Positions 1 to 8,838 of a stretch of DNA of 64,000 bases are shown one piece after another; the first letter of the stretch is position 1; each line of letters opens with the position of its first letter. This DNA is from Mangrovicoccus algicola (GTDB taxonomy: Bacteria; Pseudomonadota; Alphaproteobacteria; Rhodobacterales; Rhodobacteraceae): positions 1-64,000 of the forward strand of contig NZ_JACVXA010000003.1 in assembly GCF_014903745.1 (NCBI RefSeq). The letters are read 5' to 3'. The translations under genes and the position numbers were made by a program. A model generated the notes under the pieces. The model worked only from the letters and a program-made list of their open reading frames with translations, had not been told where the DNA came from and ran no database searches.

Positions 1-1
1 T

Positions 2-514
2 GACGGGCCGGTCTCGCCGGAGGCCGGGCTGCTGGATCCGGTGATCGCCGATGGCGGGGTGCTGGGCGATCTGACCGGCAATGGCGGGGCTTTGGGCGAG
101 ATCAGCGGCTCCGACGGGGTGCTGGGCGATCTGGTCGGCAATGACGGCGCGCTCGGCGCCGTGACCGGCGCAGACGGGCTGGTCGGCGACCTGACCGGCA
201 CCGGGGTGTTGGGCGGCGGCACCGGCGGGGGCGGCGAAGATCCGCTGGACGGGCTGACCGGCGAGGACGGGCTCCTGGGGGGACTGCTCGGCGAGGGGCA
301 TGACCCGGCGGACGGGGCCTTCGGCGGGGACGGACTCCTCGGCGGGCTCGCCGACGCGAAGCAGGACCTGATCGGCGGCCTGACCGGGGGAGAGGGCCCG
401 TCGGCCGGTCTGAGCGGCGGGATCTTCGGTGAAGGCGGCGTCTTCGCGGAAGGAGACATCGCCGCGGCGACGGACCTGCTGGCAGAGCTCGACACCGGCG
501 ACGACCAGGTCTGA
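2..514 (+). CDS. Glycine-rich repeat protein, C-terminal fragment (5' end outside window)
   Basis: The reading frame is open from the left window edge to a TGA at 512-514, so this is the end of a longer protein. A GTG at 41 is possible but is more likely internal, because the repeat pattern continues upstream of it. About 170 residues are visible, dominated by Gly, Asp and Leu in loose units of about 13 residues of the form GxLGDLTGxxG, then more irregular GLLGGL segments. The last 30 residues lose the repeat. The acidic Gly/Asp composition resembles extracellular or surface repeat proteins. I see no catalytic motif or membrane segment in this part and assign no function. A strong hairpin follows the stop. 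Confidence 0.6.
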   Translation, partial: DGPVSPEAGLLDPVIADGGVLGDLTGNGGALGEISGSDGVLGDLVGNDGALGAVTGADGLVGDLTGTGVLGGGTGGGGEDPLDGLTGEDGLLGGLLGEGHDPADGAFGGDGLLGGLADAKQDLIGGLTGGEGPSAGLSGGIFGEGGVFAEGDIAAATDLLAELDTGDDQV

Positions 515-533
515 GCCCGGCCCCGCCCGGTGG

Positions 534-560
534 CCCGCCCCGCCTGCACGGCGGGGCGGG
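534..560. terminator. GC-rich hairpin between convergent genes
   Basis: An 11-bp perfect stem (CCCGCCCCGCC at 534-544 with GGCGGGGCGGG at 550-560) closes a 5-base loop. It lies between the convergent ends of the glycine-rich gene and the GntR gene. There is no clear T tract on either side, so it may terminate weakly or simply protect 3' ends. Confidence 0.5.
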
Positions 561-590
561 TCGATGTCTGCCCGCGTCCCCGGAGGCGCG

Positions 591-1265
591 TCAGCCCGGC
601 AGGCCGGGGCGCGGGCCGCGCAGGCGCGCGCGATGGGCGTTGCGGATATGGGCCTGCATCGCCGCCTCGGCCGCGGCGCCGTCGCGGGCCTGCAGCGCGG
701 CCAGGATCGCGCGATGCTCCGCCGCTGCGCCCTGCTGCCTTTCGGGATCGCCCAGTGTCGTGGGCCCGAGGATGAGCATGGTCCTCTCCAGCCCGCGGAT
801 CGCCCCGGTCAGGAAGCGGTTGCGCGCCGCGTCATGCAGCGCCGCATGGAAGCGCCGGTTGGCCTCGGAACTGGCCCGGTCATCGCCGCCGCCAAGCGCC
901 GCTTCCACGCCGGCCTGCAGCACTTCCAGCTCTTCCAGCTCCACCTCCGAGGCGATCCGCGCCGCCAGCCGCGCCGCCGTCCCTTCCAGCACCGAGCGCA
1001 TCTCGTAGAGCTCGGCCACCTCCGCGTAATCGAGCTGCCGGACCGTGGCCCCCTGGCGCGGCAGATGCGCGACCAGCCCCTCGGATTCCAGAAGCCGCAG
1101 CGCCTCGCGCACGGGCGTGCGGGACAGGCCCAGCCGCCGGGCAAGCTCCACCTCGCGCAGCCGCGCCCCGGGGGCGAGCGCGCCCGAACGGATATCGCCG
1201 ATCAGCCGCTGATAGGCCGCCTGCCCCTGGGAGGGCGGCACCGGCTCCGTGGGGTCCTGTGTCAT
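591..1265 (-). CDS. GntR-family regulator, FCD (FadR-type) subgroup
   Basis: A predicted 224-aa cytoplasmic transcription regulator. An N-terminal winged helix (about residues 14-75) carries the recognition helix SRTPVREAL at 48-56. An all-helical FCD ligand-binding domain follows, with typical RFHAALHDAARN spacing. I chose the ATG at 1265 over an upstream in-frame start at 1322 because GAGAGGGG lies a suitable distance before it. It is divergent from the AbrB-type membrane protein, and the 74-bp gap between them holds a direct repeat of GGATAC. Local control of that neighbour is therefore likely. The effector is unknown; FCD proteins usually sense organic acids. Confidence 0.85.
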   Translation of the reverse strand: MTQDPTEPVPPSQGQAAYQRLIGDIRSGALAPGARLREVELARRLGLSRTPVREALRLLESEGLVAHLPRQGATVRQLDYAEVAELYEMRSVLEGTAARLAARIASEVELEELEVLQAGVEAALGGGDDRASSEANRRFHAALHDAARNRFLTGAIRGLERTMLILGPTTLGDPERQQGAAAEHRAILAALQARDGAAAEAAMQAHIRNAHRARLRGPRPGLPG

Positions 1266-1297
1266 GTCCCGTGGCTTCCCCTCTCTTGCATCCTTCT

Positions 1298-1313
1298 GGA
1301 TACTGTTGGATAC
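1298..1313. promoter_or_regulatory. Direct repeat GGATAC/GGATAC, candidate GntR operator
   Basis: GGATAC occurs at 1298-1303 and 1308-1313, ten bases apart (one helical turn), between the GntR gene and the divergent membrane protein. On the minus strand it reads TGTATCCAACAGTATCC, which resembles the TGTATCC part of the operators found near 60.1 kb and 61.0 kb. The operator role is inference. Confidence 0.4.
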
Positions 1314-1339
1314 ACATCGCATATCCCATGGAGGCCGCG

Positions 1340-2380
1340 ATGAAAACCCTGCATGCCCTGCGCCTGAAGACCCTGGCCCTCGGCCTCGGGGGGGCGCTGC
1401 TGTTCCGCTGGGCGGGCATGCCGCTGCCCTTTCTCTTCGGGCCGCTCGCCGCCTGCCTCGCGGCGGCGCTGGCGGGGCAGGACCTGAAGGGGCCGGGGGC
1501 GGTCTCGGCCGGGGCGCGCACCATCCTCGGTGTCGCCGCGGGCGCGGCGATCACGCCCGAAGTGGTGGGCATGCTGCCCTCGATGGCGGTCTCCGTCGCG
1601 CTGGTGCCGGTCTTCGTGGCGCTGATCGGGCTGATCGGCATGCCCTTCTTCCGCCGCCTGGGCTATGACGCGCCGACCGCCTGGTACGCCGCGATGCCCG
1701 GCGGCTTCCAGGACATGGTGGTCTTCGGACAGGAAGCGGGCGCCGATGTGCGCGCGCTGTCGCTGATCCAGGCGACGCGGGTGCTGTTCATCGTCACGCT
1801 GGCGCCCGTGCTGATCGTGCATCTCTACGGGCGCGGGCTGGACAATCCGGTGGGCGAGCCCTTCGTGTCGCTGCCCGCGGGCGAGCTGGCGCTGATGGCG
1901 GCGGCGGCGCTCGGCGGCTGGAAGCTGGCGGCGCGGGCGGGACTGTTCGGCGCCTCGATCCTCGGTCCCCTGATCGCCACGGTGATCCTGGCGCAATGCG
2001 GGCTGCTGCATCACCGCCCCCCGCGCGAGGCGATCCTGGCGGCGCAGTTCTTCATCGGGCTGGGCATCGGCGTGCATTATGTCGGCGTCACCCTGGCCGA
2101 GATCCGCCGCTATGTCGCCTCCGGGGCGCTTTATGTCGGCATCCTGGCGATCCTCTCGGCACTGTTCACCGAAGTGGTCAGCCTCGCGGGCCTGGCGCCG
2201 CCGGTCGATGCCTTCCTCGCCTTCGCCCCCGGCGGCCAGTCCGAGATGACGGTGCTGGCCATCGTCACCGGGGCGGATCTGGGCTTCGTCATCGTCCATC
2301 ACATGGTGCGGATGGTGACGGTGATCCTCGGCGCGCCGGTCGCCGCGCGCTGGCTGATGCCCCCGCGCGGCGATCCCTGA
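1340..2380 (+). CDS. AbrB-duplication family membrane protein
   Basis: A 346-aa integral membrane protein of the family named after an AbrB duplication, often mislabelled as an ammonia monooxygenase or transcriptional regulator. It has about ten hydrophobic segments in two homologous halves. Family-typical patterns are visible: PLPFLFGPL near the N-terminus, MPGGFQDM in the first half and FAPGGQSEMTVLA in the second. The start at 1340 has GGAGG at 1330-1334; an in-frame ATG at 1328 overlaps that site and is less likely. Function in this family is not settled; transport is the usual guess. The GntR gene is divergent, and the gene ends 6 bp before the convergent TctAB end. Confidence 0.8.
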   Translation: MKTLHALRLKTLALGLGGALLFRWAGMPLPFLFGPLAACLAAALAGQDLKGPGAVSAGARTILGVAAGAAITPEVVGMLPSMAVSVALVPVFVALIGLIGMPFFRRLGYDAPTAWYAAMPGGFQDMVVFGQEAGADVRALSLIQATRVLFIVTLAPVLIVHLYGRGLDNPVGEPFVSLPAGELALMAAAALGGWKLAARAGLFGASILGPLIATVILAQCGLLHHRPPREAILAAQFFIGLGIGVHYVGVTLAEIRRYVASGALYVGILAILSALFTEVVSLAGLAPPVDAFLAFAPGGQSEMTVLAIVTGADLGFVIVHHMVRMVTVILGAPVAARWLMPPRGDP

Positions 2381-2386
2381 GCCGCT

Positions 2387-4363
2387 CTAGCGGAAGGGCC
2401 AGGGCAGGTCGGCATGGGCCTGCAGCCATCCCATGGGGAAATTCAGCCCCAGCGCCGCCGCCAGCCCCGCCACCGCACAGGCCGCGACCGCGGTCATGGC
2501 CAGCGCCCGGACGGGCCCGGTCCCGGCGCGGCGCATCAGGAAGAGCGGCAGGAAGACCAGCATCGCGGCGAAGAATCCCGCCAGCGCCGAGCCCGCGATC
2601 AGCGCGGCGATCCAGGCGACCCCGCCCCAGACCGGCGGCCCGGCGCCGCCCGCCTCGGCATCCAGATGCGCCGGATGTCCCGCGCCGCCGCGGATCAGCT
2701 GCCACAGCAGAAGCCCCGTCATGGCCAGTCCCAGCAGCGTGACCGTGGCCGGGAAGACCCCGCCGAGAAAGCTCTGCCCCAGCGCATCGGCGAGGCCGAT
2801 CCCGAGGAACCCCGCGACGGCCAGCGCGAAGAGGATCTGCGGCCCCCGCCCGCGCCGTCCCGCCCCGGCGGAAGCCGGGGCCTCCTGCGGATCGGCCGCG
2901 CCATGCTCGTCGATGCGGTTCCTCAGCCCGACCCGGACAGAGGCCGCCGCCAGCGCGCCGATCACCAGCACCCCGGGATCCAGGAGAAAGGCCCAGCCGT
3001 GGAATTGCAGCGACTGGTAGAAATAGGTCTCGGTCTGGGAGGCCAGCACGAAGCCGATCAGCACCGCCGGGCGCGGCCAGCCGAAGCGTTTCATCAGGAT
3101 CCCCGCGACGCCGAGGGCCAGCAGCGCCAGCAGGTCGCCGATATCGCGCGTCGCCTGGAAGGCGGCAAAGCACATCACCACCATCATGAAGGGCGCCAGC
3201 AGCGGGAAGGGGATGCGCGTCAGCCGCGCGATCGGCGCCGCCAGGCCGAGGCAGATCCCCGCCCCCATGACATTGGCGATGGCCAGCGACCAGATCAGCG
3301 AATAGGTGATGTCCAGATCGCGCGTCACCATGCCCGGCCCCGGATCGATGCCCAGCAGCACCAGCCCGGCCAGGAACACCGCCATCGCCCCCGATCCGGG
3401 GATGCCGAACAGCACGGTGGGCAGCATCGCGCCCCCCTGCATCGCGTTATTGGCGCTTTCCGGCGCGATCACCCCGCGGATGTCGCCCTGGCCGAAGCTC
3501 TTGGGCGCCTTCACCGTCTGCACCGCGTGGCCATAGGCCATCCAGTCGACCACCGCGCCGCCCAGCCCCGGGACCGCCCCGATCATGCAGCCCATGCCCG
3601 CGCAGCGCAGCGACAGCCACAGGTTGCCCCACCAGTCGAGGACACCGCGCCGCCACCCCTTGCCCAGCGTGGCGCTCTGCGAGATGGCGCCGCCGCCGCG
3701 CAGCAGATCGGCGATCTCGGGCACCGCGAAGAGGCCGAGCGCCACCACGACAAGCGGCACCCCGTCATAGAGATAGCCGGTGCCGAAGGTCATGCGGAAC
3801 TCGCCGGTCGAGGGCGCCCCTCCCATCGCGCCGATCAGCAGGCCGAGCGCCGCCGCCGCCAGCCCCTTGGCCAGGCTGCGCCCCGCCAGGGCCGCGACCA
3901 TCGACAGGCCGAACACCGCCAGCATGAACAGCTCCGGCGCGCCGAACATCAGCACCAGCGGCCGGGCGATGACGACGAAGCCGGTCAGCACCACCGCCCC
4001 GAAGACGCCCCCCATCATCGAGGAGACGAAGGCCGCCGACAGCGCCCGCGCCGCCTCGCCCCTGCGCGCCAGCGGGAATCCGTCAAGCACGGTGGCCTGG
4101 CTGGCGGTCGATCCGGGGATCCCCATCAGCACCGAGGCGAAGGTGTCGGATGTCGGGATCACCGCGACCAGCCCGACCAGCATGGCCAGCGCCGAGATCT
4201 GGTCCATCCCGTAGAGGAACGGCATCAGAAGCGACAGCCCGGCAATGCCGCCCAGCCCGGGGATCACCCCGATGACCAGCCCGAGCGAGACGCCCAGGAG
4301 CATGAAGAACAGGTGCTGGACGGTGAACAGGGCCGCCAGCGCAGCCAGCAGGGTTTCTGCCAC
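2387..4363 (-). CDS. tctA: Tripartite tricarboxylate transporter, fused TctA-TctB membrane subunit
   Basis: A 658-aa membrane protein. Residues 1 to about 500 are a TctA permease with around 12 membrane segments and the glycine-rich signatures VIGVIPGLGG (about 31-40) and VPGLGG in the second half, plus SVLMGIPGS. After a charged linker rich in Ala, Gly and Arg (about 490-510), the last 150 residues form four hydrophobic segments, as expected for the small TctB subunit. The usual separate tctB is absent, so this is a TctA-TctB fusion. It lies downstream of tctC on the same strand, 83 bp away with a hairpin between. It imports a carboxylate using the ion gradient; the substrate is not readable. 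Confidence 0.85.
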   Translation of the reverse strand: MAETLLAALAALFTVQHLFFMLLGVSLGLVIGVIPGLGGIAGLSLLMPFLYGMDQISALAMLVGLVAVIPTSDTFASVLMGIPGSTASQATVLDGFPLARRGEAARALSAAFVSSMMGGVFGAVVLTGFVVIARPLVLMFGAPELFMLAVFGLSMVAALAGRSLAKGLAAAALGLLIGAMGGAPSTGEFRMTFGTGYLYDGVPLVVVALGLFAVPEIADLLRGGGAISQSATLGKGWRRGVLDWWGNLWLSLRCAGMGCMIGAVPGLGGAVVDWMAYGHAVQTVKAPKSFGQGDIRGVIAPESANNAMQGGAMLPTVLFGIPGSGAMAVFLAGLVLLGIDPGPGMVTRDLDITYSLIWSLAIANVMGAGICLGLAAPIARLTRIPFPLLAPFMMVVMCFAAFQATRDIGDLLALLALGVAGILMKRFGWPRPAVLIGFVLASQTETYFYQSLQFHGWAFLLDPGVLVIGALAAASVRVGLRNRIDEHGAADPQEAPASAGAGRRGRGPQILFALAVAGFLGIGLADALGQSFLGGVFPATVTLLGLAMTGLLLWQLIRGGAGHPAHLDAEAGGAGPPVWGGVAWIAALIAGSALAGFFAAMLVFLPLFLMRRAGTGPVRALAMTAVAACAVAGLAAALGLNFPMGWLQAHADLPWPFR

Positions 4364-4403
4364 GGGAACTCTCCGACAGGTTTTTCAGGGGGGGATGGGC
4401 GGA

Positions 4404-4428
4404 CAGGCGGCATCGGGAGCGCCGCCTG
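4404..4428. repeat. Intercistronic hairpin after tctC
   Basis: CAGGCGGC (4404-4411) and GCCGCCTG (4421-4428) form an 8-bp stem with a 9-base loop between the end of tctC and the start of tctAB. There is no T tract. Similar hairpins follow most other binding-protein genes in this window. Confidence 0.45.
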
Positions 4429-4446
4429 CCCGGTCGTGCCCGGGCG

Positions 4447-5541
4447 CTATTCGCCCAGGCGGACGCCGTATTCCTCGGCCAGCAGCGAGACGACGGCCTT
4501 GCGGTGCTCCTCCGAGATGGTCGTGCCCTTGCGGAACAGCGCCTCGGCCGCCCTGCCGTTCACCTGGTCGTAATTGCCCAGAACGTCGGCGCGGTTGGCC
4601 TGGTAATCGGGATCGTCCTTCATCGCCTCGAACCCGGCGACCAGCGTGTCGACCACCTCGTCGGGCGTGTCCCTGGGCACGAAGATCATCTTCTGCGCCG
4701 GGAAGCCCGCGGTGAAGAAGGCCATGTAGGCGTCGAATTCCGGGCCCGCCGGCGGTTCGCCATGCAGCATCTCGTAGACCTCGCCGAAATGCGGAAGGTC
4801 GGGATAGTTGGGATCGCGCACCAGGTTGCCCTCGCCATCCATCATCCCCCAGGTGAAGATCGGCACCGCCTCGCCCGCATCGACCAGCGGCTGGACGTTC
4901 TGGATATAGGCCGAGGTCGTCTGGTAATCGATGGTGATCTCGCCGCGCTCGAAGGCCAGCCGCGCATCGGCGCGGGCCTTGAAGCCGAAGACATGCTGCA
5001 CGTCGAGCCCCAGCAGGCGGAATCCCAGCAGCGGCACGAGGTCGAGCGAGGTCGCCCCCTGGCTGCCATAGGTCAGCTTGCTCCCCTCCAGCTTGGCGAT
5101 GTCCCCCGGCCCGGTCACGCCGGATTCGGGGCGTACGAAGACGATCCCGCCGGTGGGCGCCGCCGAGACGATGCGCCAGTCCTGATACTCGTATTTGACC
5201 CGCGGATCCTGCAGCAGGTAGGGGAACTGCGTCGAGGCCGAGGTGATCAGCCATTCGCGCCCCGTCGGCTTGGCGCGCAGCGCGAAGAGGTTCGCCCCCT
5301 TGATCGAGCCGCCGCCCGGTTCGTAGGTCAGCGAGATCACCGGATTGCCGGGCAGGTACTTGGTCAGGATCGGCGCCTCGAACTGCGCGATCGTGCCCGA
5401 GCCGCCGCCGGGCGAGAAGGGCACGAGCCAGTCGATCTTGCCCCCCGAGAAGTCATCCGCCGCCCCCGGCCCCGCCATCAGGACAAGGGGCGCCATGGCC
5501 GCGAGCCCGAGGGCCCCGCGACGCGAAATTCCGGTCGTCAT
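4447..5541 (-). CDS. tctC: TctC-family periplasmic carboxylate-binding protein
   Basis: A 364-aa binding protein of the tripartite tricarboxylate transporter family. The N-terminus ISRRGALGLAAMAPLVLMA looks like a twin-arginine signal, with cleavage near GPGAADD. The mature start holds the family pattern WLVPFSPGGGSG, the first ligand-binding loop. The start at 5541 is preceded by GGGAGGAGAG. It is the first gene of a tctC-tctAB operon, divergent from the tctD/tctE-like sensor system, the classic arrangement for citrate or tricarboxylate uptake. It is longer than the usual 300-330 aa. The substrate is probably a di- or tricarboxylate, unproven. Confidence 0.88.
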   Translation of the reverse strand: MTTGISRRGALGLAAMAPLVLMAGPGAADDFSGGKIDWLVPFSPGGGSGTIAQFEAPILTKYLPGNPVISLTYEPGGGSIKGANLFALRAKPTGREWLITSASTQFPYLLQDPRVKYEYQDWRIVSAAPTGGIVFVRPESGVTGPGDIAKLEGSKLTYGSQGATSLDLVPLLGFRLLGLDVQHVFGFKARADARLAFERGEITIDYQTTSAYIQNVQPLVDAGEAVPIFTWGMMDGEGNLVRDPNYPDLPHFGEVYEMLHGEPPAGPEFDAYMAFFTAGFPAQKMIFVPRDTPDEVVDTLVAGFEAMKDDPDYQANRADVLGNYDQVNGRAAEALFRKGTTISEEHRKAVVSLLAEEYGVRLGE

Positions 5542-5685
5542 TGCGATTCTCTCCTCCCAGAGCGAAATTGCATTTCCGTCATGGCCGGTTCTGCCATAGG
5601 GATCGGGCGTGTCTCCAGCACCGCCTGTCTCCCCGGGGCCACCATAGGGCAGCCACCTGTCCAGAACCTGTCCGGGAGAGGAAAA

Positions 5686-6357
5686 ATGCGCGTCACGCTG
5701 ATCGAGGATAATGAAGGGCTCGCCGGGGCGATCCGGGATTCGCTGGAGGATCACGGATTCGGCGTCGACTGGCTGGCCGACGGGGCGGAGGGCGCGGCCT
5801 TCCTCGCCGCCGAGGGCGCCGATGTCGCGGTGCTGGACCTGAACCTGCCCGGCCGCCACGGGCTGGAGATCCTGCGCGGGCTGCGCGCGGCGGGCAACCC
5901 GGTGCCGGTGCTGGTGCTGACCGCGATGGGCCGCACCTCGGACCGGGTCGGAGGGCTGGAGGCCGGCGCCGACGACTACCTGGTGAAACCCTTCGAGATG
6001 GCCGAGCTGATCGCCCGGATCCGGGCGCTGGGGCGGCGCGGGCGGCAGGTCTCGGACCCGGTGGAGCAGCTGGGCATGCTGCGCTTCGACCGCGCCAGCC
6101 GCCGGCTGGACGGGCCGGACGGGTCCCTCGCCCTGCCCCGGCGCGAATTGGCGCTGTTCGAATGCCTGCTGGCGCATCGCGGGCGCGTCGTGCCGCGCGA
6201 ACGGATCGCCGACACGCTCTACGGCACCGGCGCGGATGTCGAAACCAATGCGCTGGACCTGCTGGTGTCGCGGCTGCGGCGCAAGCTGGAGGGTTCGGGC
6301 GTGGTCATCCGCACGGCGCGGGGGCTGGGCTACATGCTGGATGCGGCTGCGCGATGA
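5686..6357 (+). CDS. tctD: OmpR/TctD-type response regulator
   Basis: A 223-aa response regulator. The receiver domain has acidic residues E7/D8, phospho-acceptor D51 (VLDLNLPG), T79 and K101 (LVKPFE). A winged-helix Trans_reg_C domain follows, ending RTARGLGYML. The start at 5686 has GGGAGAGG before it. Its stop overlaps the start of the sensor kinase (ATGA), and it diverges from tctC across 144 bp. The context matches TctD-TctE control of a tricarboxylate transporter, so it probably activates tctC-tctAB. The symbol rests on context and domain type. Confidence 0.85.
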   Translation: MRVTLIEDNEGLAGAIRDSLEDHGFGVDWLADGAEGAAFLAAEGADVAVLDLNLPGRHGLEILRGLRAAGNPVPVLVLTAMGRTSDRVGGLEAGADDYLVKPFEMAELIARIRALGRRGRQVSDPVEQLGMLRFDRASRRLDGPDGSLALPRRELALFECLLAHRGRVVPRERIADTLYGTGADVETNALDLLVSRLRRKLEGSGVVIRTARGLGYMLDAAAR

Positions 6358-7736
6358 GCGCCCCCGGCGCCACCGTCTCGGGCAGCCTGCGGCGGCGGCT
6401 GTTCCTGACCATCATCGGGCCGCTGATCCTGATCACGCTGGGATCCGCCGCGATCCGCTATCACCAGTTCGCCGGCCTGTCGCAGCGGGTCTACGACAAC
6501 ACCCTGCTGACCGTCGCGCTGACGATCTCGCGCGATGTGATGATCTCGGAAGGGGACATGCTGAAGACCCAGCTGCTGACCAGCCTGACCGGCGCGCTCG
6601 GCGACACGCTGTATTACCGCATCGTCGGACCGGACGGCGCCTGGATCACCGGCTATTCCGACGCCCCGCCGCGCCCCGCCGCGCTGGCCGCCGCCGCGCC
6701 GGGCGAGCCGCAGGTCTATGACAGCCGCGTGGGCGCCATGCCGGTGCGGGTGCTGTCGATCAGCGAGGCGATGCATGACCGGCCGCTGGACGGGGTGGTG
6801 ACGGTCGAGGTCTGGACCACCGTCAACCAGCGCCGCGCGCTGAGCATGGAGCTGCTGGGCCAGACCGCGATCCAGTTCGCCGCGATCCTCGCCGCGGCGG
6901 CCGCCCTGCTGTGGTTCGGCATCCATTCGGGTCTGCGCCCGCTGCGGCGGCTGGAGGAGGCGATCCTCGCCCGCAGCCCGCAGGACCTCCAGCCGATCCG
7001 CCGCGCGGTCCCGGCCGAGCTGTCGACGCTGGTGGCCGCGATGAACGGGCTCTTCGCCCGGCTCGACCGCGCCTTCGTGCTGCGCGACGCCTTCATCTCC
7101 GACAGCGCCCATCAGATCCGCACTCCCGTCGCCGCGATCCAGGCCCGGGCCGAGGCCTGCCTGACCGCCCCCGACGAGGCGCGGCTGCGCCAGCGCGTCG
7201 CCGCCCTGGCCGAGGCCGCGCGCGCCGCCGGGCGGCTGGTCAACCAGCTTCTGTCCCAGGAACGCGTGCGCGGGCGGGAATTGCGCTCGATGGCCGAACC
7301 GGTCGACCTGGCCGCGCTGATGGCCGCGACGACGCGCGATTTCGCCGCCGGCGCCCTCTCCCGCGGGATCGACGTGAGCTTCGATATCGACGGCGATCCC
7401 CGCCCCGTCACGGCCGATCCGGTGATGCTGGGCGAGATGCTGACCAACCTTCTGGAGAATGCCGTCGCCCATGGCGGCGCGGGCGGGTGGATCGCCGTGA
7501 CCCTGCGCTTCTGCTCCGGCGAGGCGGTGCTGGAGGTCGCCGATCGCGGCCCGGGCATCGCGCCCGCCCTGCGCGAGCGGGTGTTCGACCGGTTCTTCCG
7601 CGCCGCGCCGGGCAGCGGCCCCGGCGCCGGGCTTGGCCTGGCCATCGTGCGCGACATCGCCCGCGCCCATGGCGGCGATGCCTGTCTCGCCGGGACCGCC
7701 CGGGGCTGCACGATCCGCGTGAGCCTGCGGGGCTGA
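6354..7736 (+). CDS. tctE: Sensor histidine kinase, TctE-like
   Basis: A 460-aa membrane kinase. One membrane segment lies at about 15-33, a periplasmic sensor at about 40-160 and a second segment at about 172-190. The H box is SAHQIRTP with H253, the N box LLENAVAHGG with N369, and the ATP lid has DRGPGI (397-402) and GAGLGLAIV (424-432). It overlaps the response regulator by 4 bp. The sensor domain resembles the N-terminal domain of TctE/QseC-type kinases. It probably senses the carboxylate, or the loaded binding protein, of the divergent tct operon. Confidence 0.87.
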   Translation: MSAPGATVSGSLRRRLFLTIIGPLILITLGSAAIRYHQFAGLSQRVYDNTLLTVALTISRDVMISEGDMLKTQLLTSLTGALGDTLYYRIVGPDGAWITGYSDAPPRPAALAAAAPGEPQVYDSRVGAMPVRVLSISEAMHDRPLDGVVTVEVWTTVNQRRALSMELLGQTAIQFAAILAAAAALLWFGIHSGLRPLRRLEEAILARSPQDLQPIRRAVPAELSTLVAAMNGLFARLDRAFVLRDAFISDSAHQIRTPVAAIQARAEACLTAPDEARLRQRVAALAEAARAAGRLVNQLLSQERVRGRELRSMAEPVDLAALMAATTRDFAAGALSRGIDVSFDIDGDPRPVTADPVMLGEMLTNLLENAVAHGGAGGWIAVTLRFCSGEAVLEVADRGPGIAPALRERVFDRFFRAAPGSGPGAGLGLAIVRDIARAHGGDACLAGTARGCTIRVSLRG

Positions 7737-7792
7737 TCGACCGCCGCCGCCGGAGGCGTGTCGCGCCGGTCCCGGGACGCGGCCCGGATGCG

Positions 7793-8665
7793 TCACTCCG
7801 GCGGCGCGGCAAAGGCGGAATGGCACCAGTCCCAGACCGCCTGCGCGGCCGGCCGGGGCGGGGCGCCGCGCCTGCGCAGAAGGTAGTAATCGGCGCCCGT
7901 GTCATACCCGGCCGGGCCCAGATCGATCAGCCGCCCGGCCGCGATATCGGCCCGCACGAAAGCGCGGGAGGCAATCGCCACGCCCTGCCCGGCCAGCGCC
8001 GCGTCCAGCGCCAGCGACACCTGGTTGAACACCGCGCCGGGCCGCTTGCCCGGGCGTCCGAACCAGCGGGTCCAGTGGTCATAGGCATCATGCAGCAGCG
8101 GCAGCGCAGCGATGTCGGCGGGGTCCAGCGGCGCAACGCGGTCCCCCAGGAGATGCGGGCTGGCCACCAGCACCAGGTCCTGCCGGAACAGGAACCGCGC
8201 CTCCAGCGCGGCGGGAAAGGGCGGGCGCGTCTCGCGGATGGCGATATCGACCTGGTCGCGGTCGAGATCCGACACCGCCACCGTGGCCAGCGTGCGCAGG
8301 TCGATCCCCGGCAGCGCCGCGGCCAGCGAGGGCAGCGCCGGGATCAGCAGCCGCGCGGCGAAGGTCGGCGTGACGCTGATCGTCACCACCCCGGCGCGGC
8401 CCGCCACCTCGCCGGTGGCGCGGCGCAGGATGTCGAAGGCCCGGACGATCTCGGCATGATAGGCAGCACCCTCGGCGCTGAGCGCCAGCCCGCGCGGCAG
8501 CCGCCGGAACAGTGCCAGCCCCAGGTGATCCTCCAGCAGGCGCACCTGCTGGGCGACCGCGCCCTGTGTGACGCCCAGCTCCTCGGAGGCGGCGCGGAAG
8601 CTCAGCCGCCGCCCGGCGGCCTCGAAGCTGCGCAGCGCGTTCAGCGGCGGCAGGGTCCGGCGCAT
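7793..8665 (-). CDS. LysR-family regulator, GcvA-like
   Basis: A 290-aa LysR regulator. The N-terminal helix-turn-helix begins LPPLNALRSFEAAGRRLSF and continues AASEELGVTQGAVAQQV, as in the GcvA/AmpR branch, followed by a periplasmic-binding-protein-like effector domain. The ATG at 8665 has GAGGAAA upstream; a GTG at 8680 would add five residues. It is divergent from the Fsr-like MFS exporter across 173 bp, the usual place for a LysR-controlled promoter. I could not pick out a convincing T-N11-A box. The inducer is unknown. Confidence 0.87.
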   Translation of the reverse strand: MRRTLPPLNALRSFEAAGRRLSFRAASEELGVTQGAVAQQVRLLEDHLGLALFRRLPRGLALSAEGAAYHAEIVRAFDILRRATGEVAGRAGVVTISVTPTFAARLLIPALPSLAAALPGIDLRTLATVAVSDLDRDQVDIAIRETRPPFPAALEARFLFRQDLVLVASPHLLGDRVAPLDPADIAALPLLHDAYDHWTRWFGRPGKRPGAVFNQVSLALDAALAGQGVAIASRAFVRADIAAGRLIDLGPAGYDTGADYYLLRRRGAPPRPAAQAVWDWCHSAFAAPPE

Positions 8666-8838
8666 CGATGGTTTCCTCACCCGATAGATTTCCTACAGTC
8701 TCGCAGCGGTCGTTCTGGCGCGAAAGCCCCCGCGGAACAAGGCAGTCTGCGCGGCGACACCACCGCTGATTCCACCCCGCGCCCGCAGCGCTGCCGCACC
8801 ACTCCCGGCCGCAGCCGGCGCCCAGACCGGGACCCGCC

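Noticed and set aside
1298-1313. GGATAC repeat as a further member of the ATCCTAG regulon
   Set aside because: It shares TGTATCC with the 60-61 kb sites but lacks the CTAG core, and its neighbours are unrelated. It is better seen as the site of the local GntR.
2414-4573. A 719-codon frame opposite tctA-tctB
   Set aside because: Arg/Gln/His-rich antisense shadow of a membrane protein, typical in high-GC DNA. Several similar long antisense frames (for example 21358-22920, 29059-30357 and 60997-62637) were dropped for the same reason.
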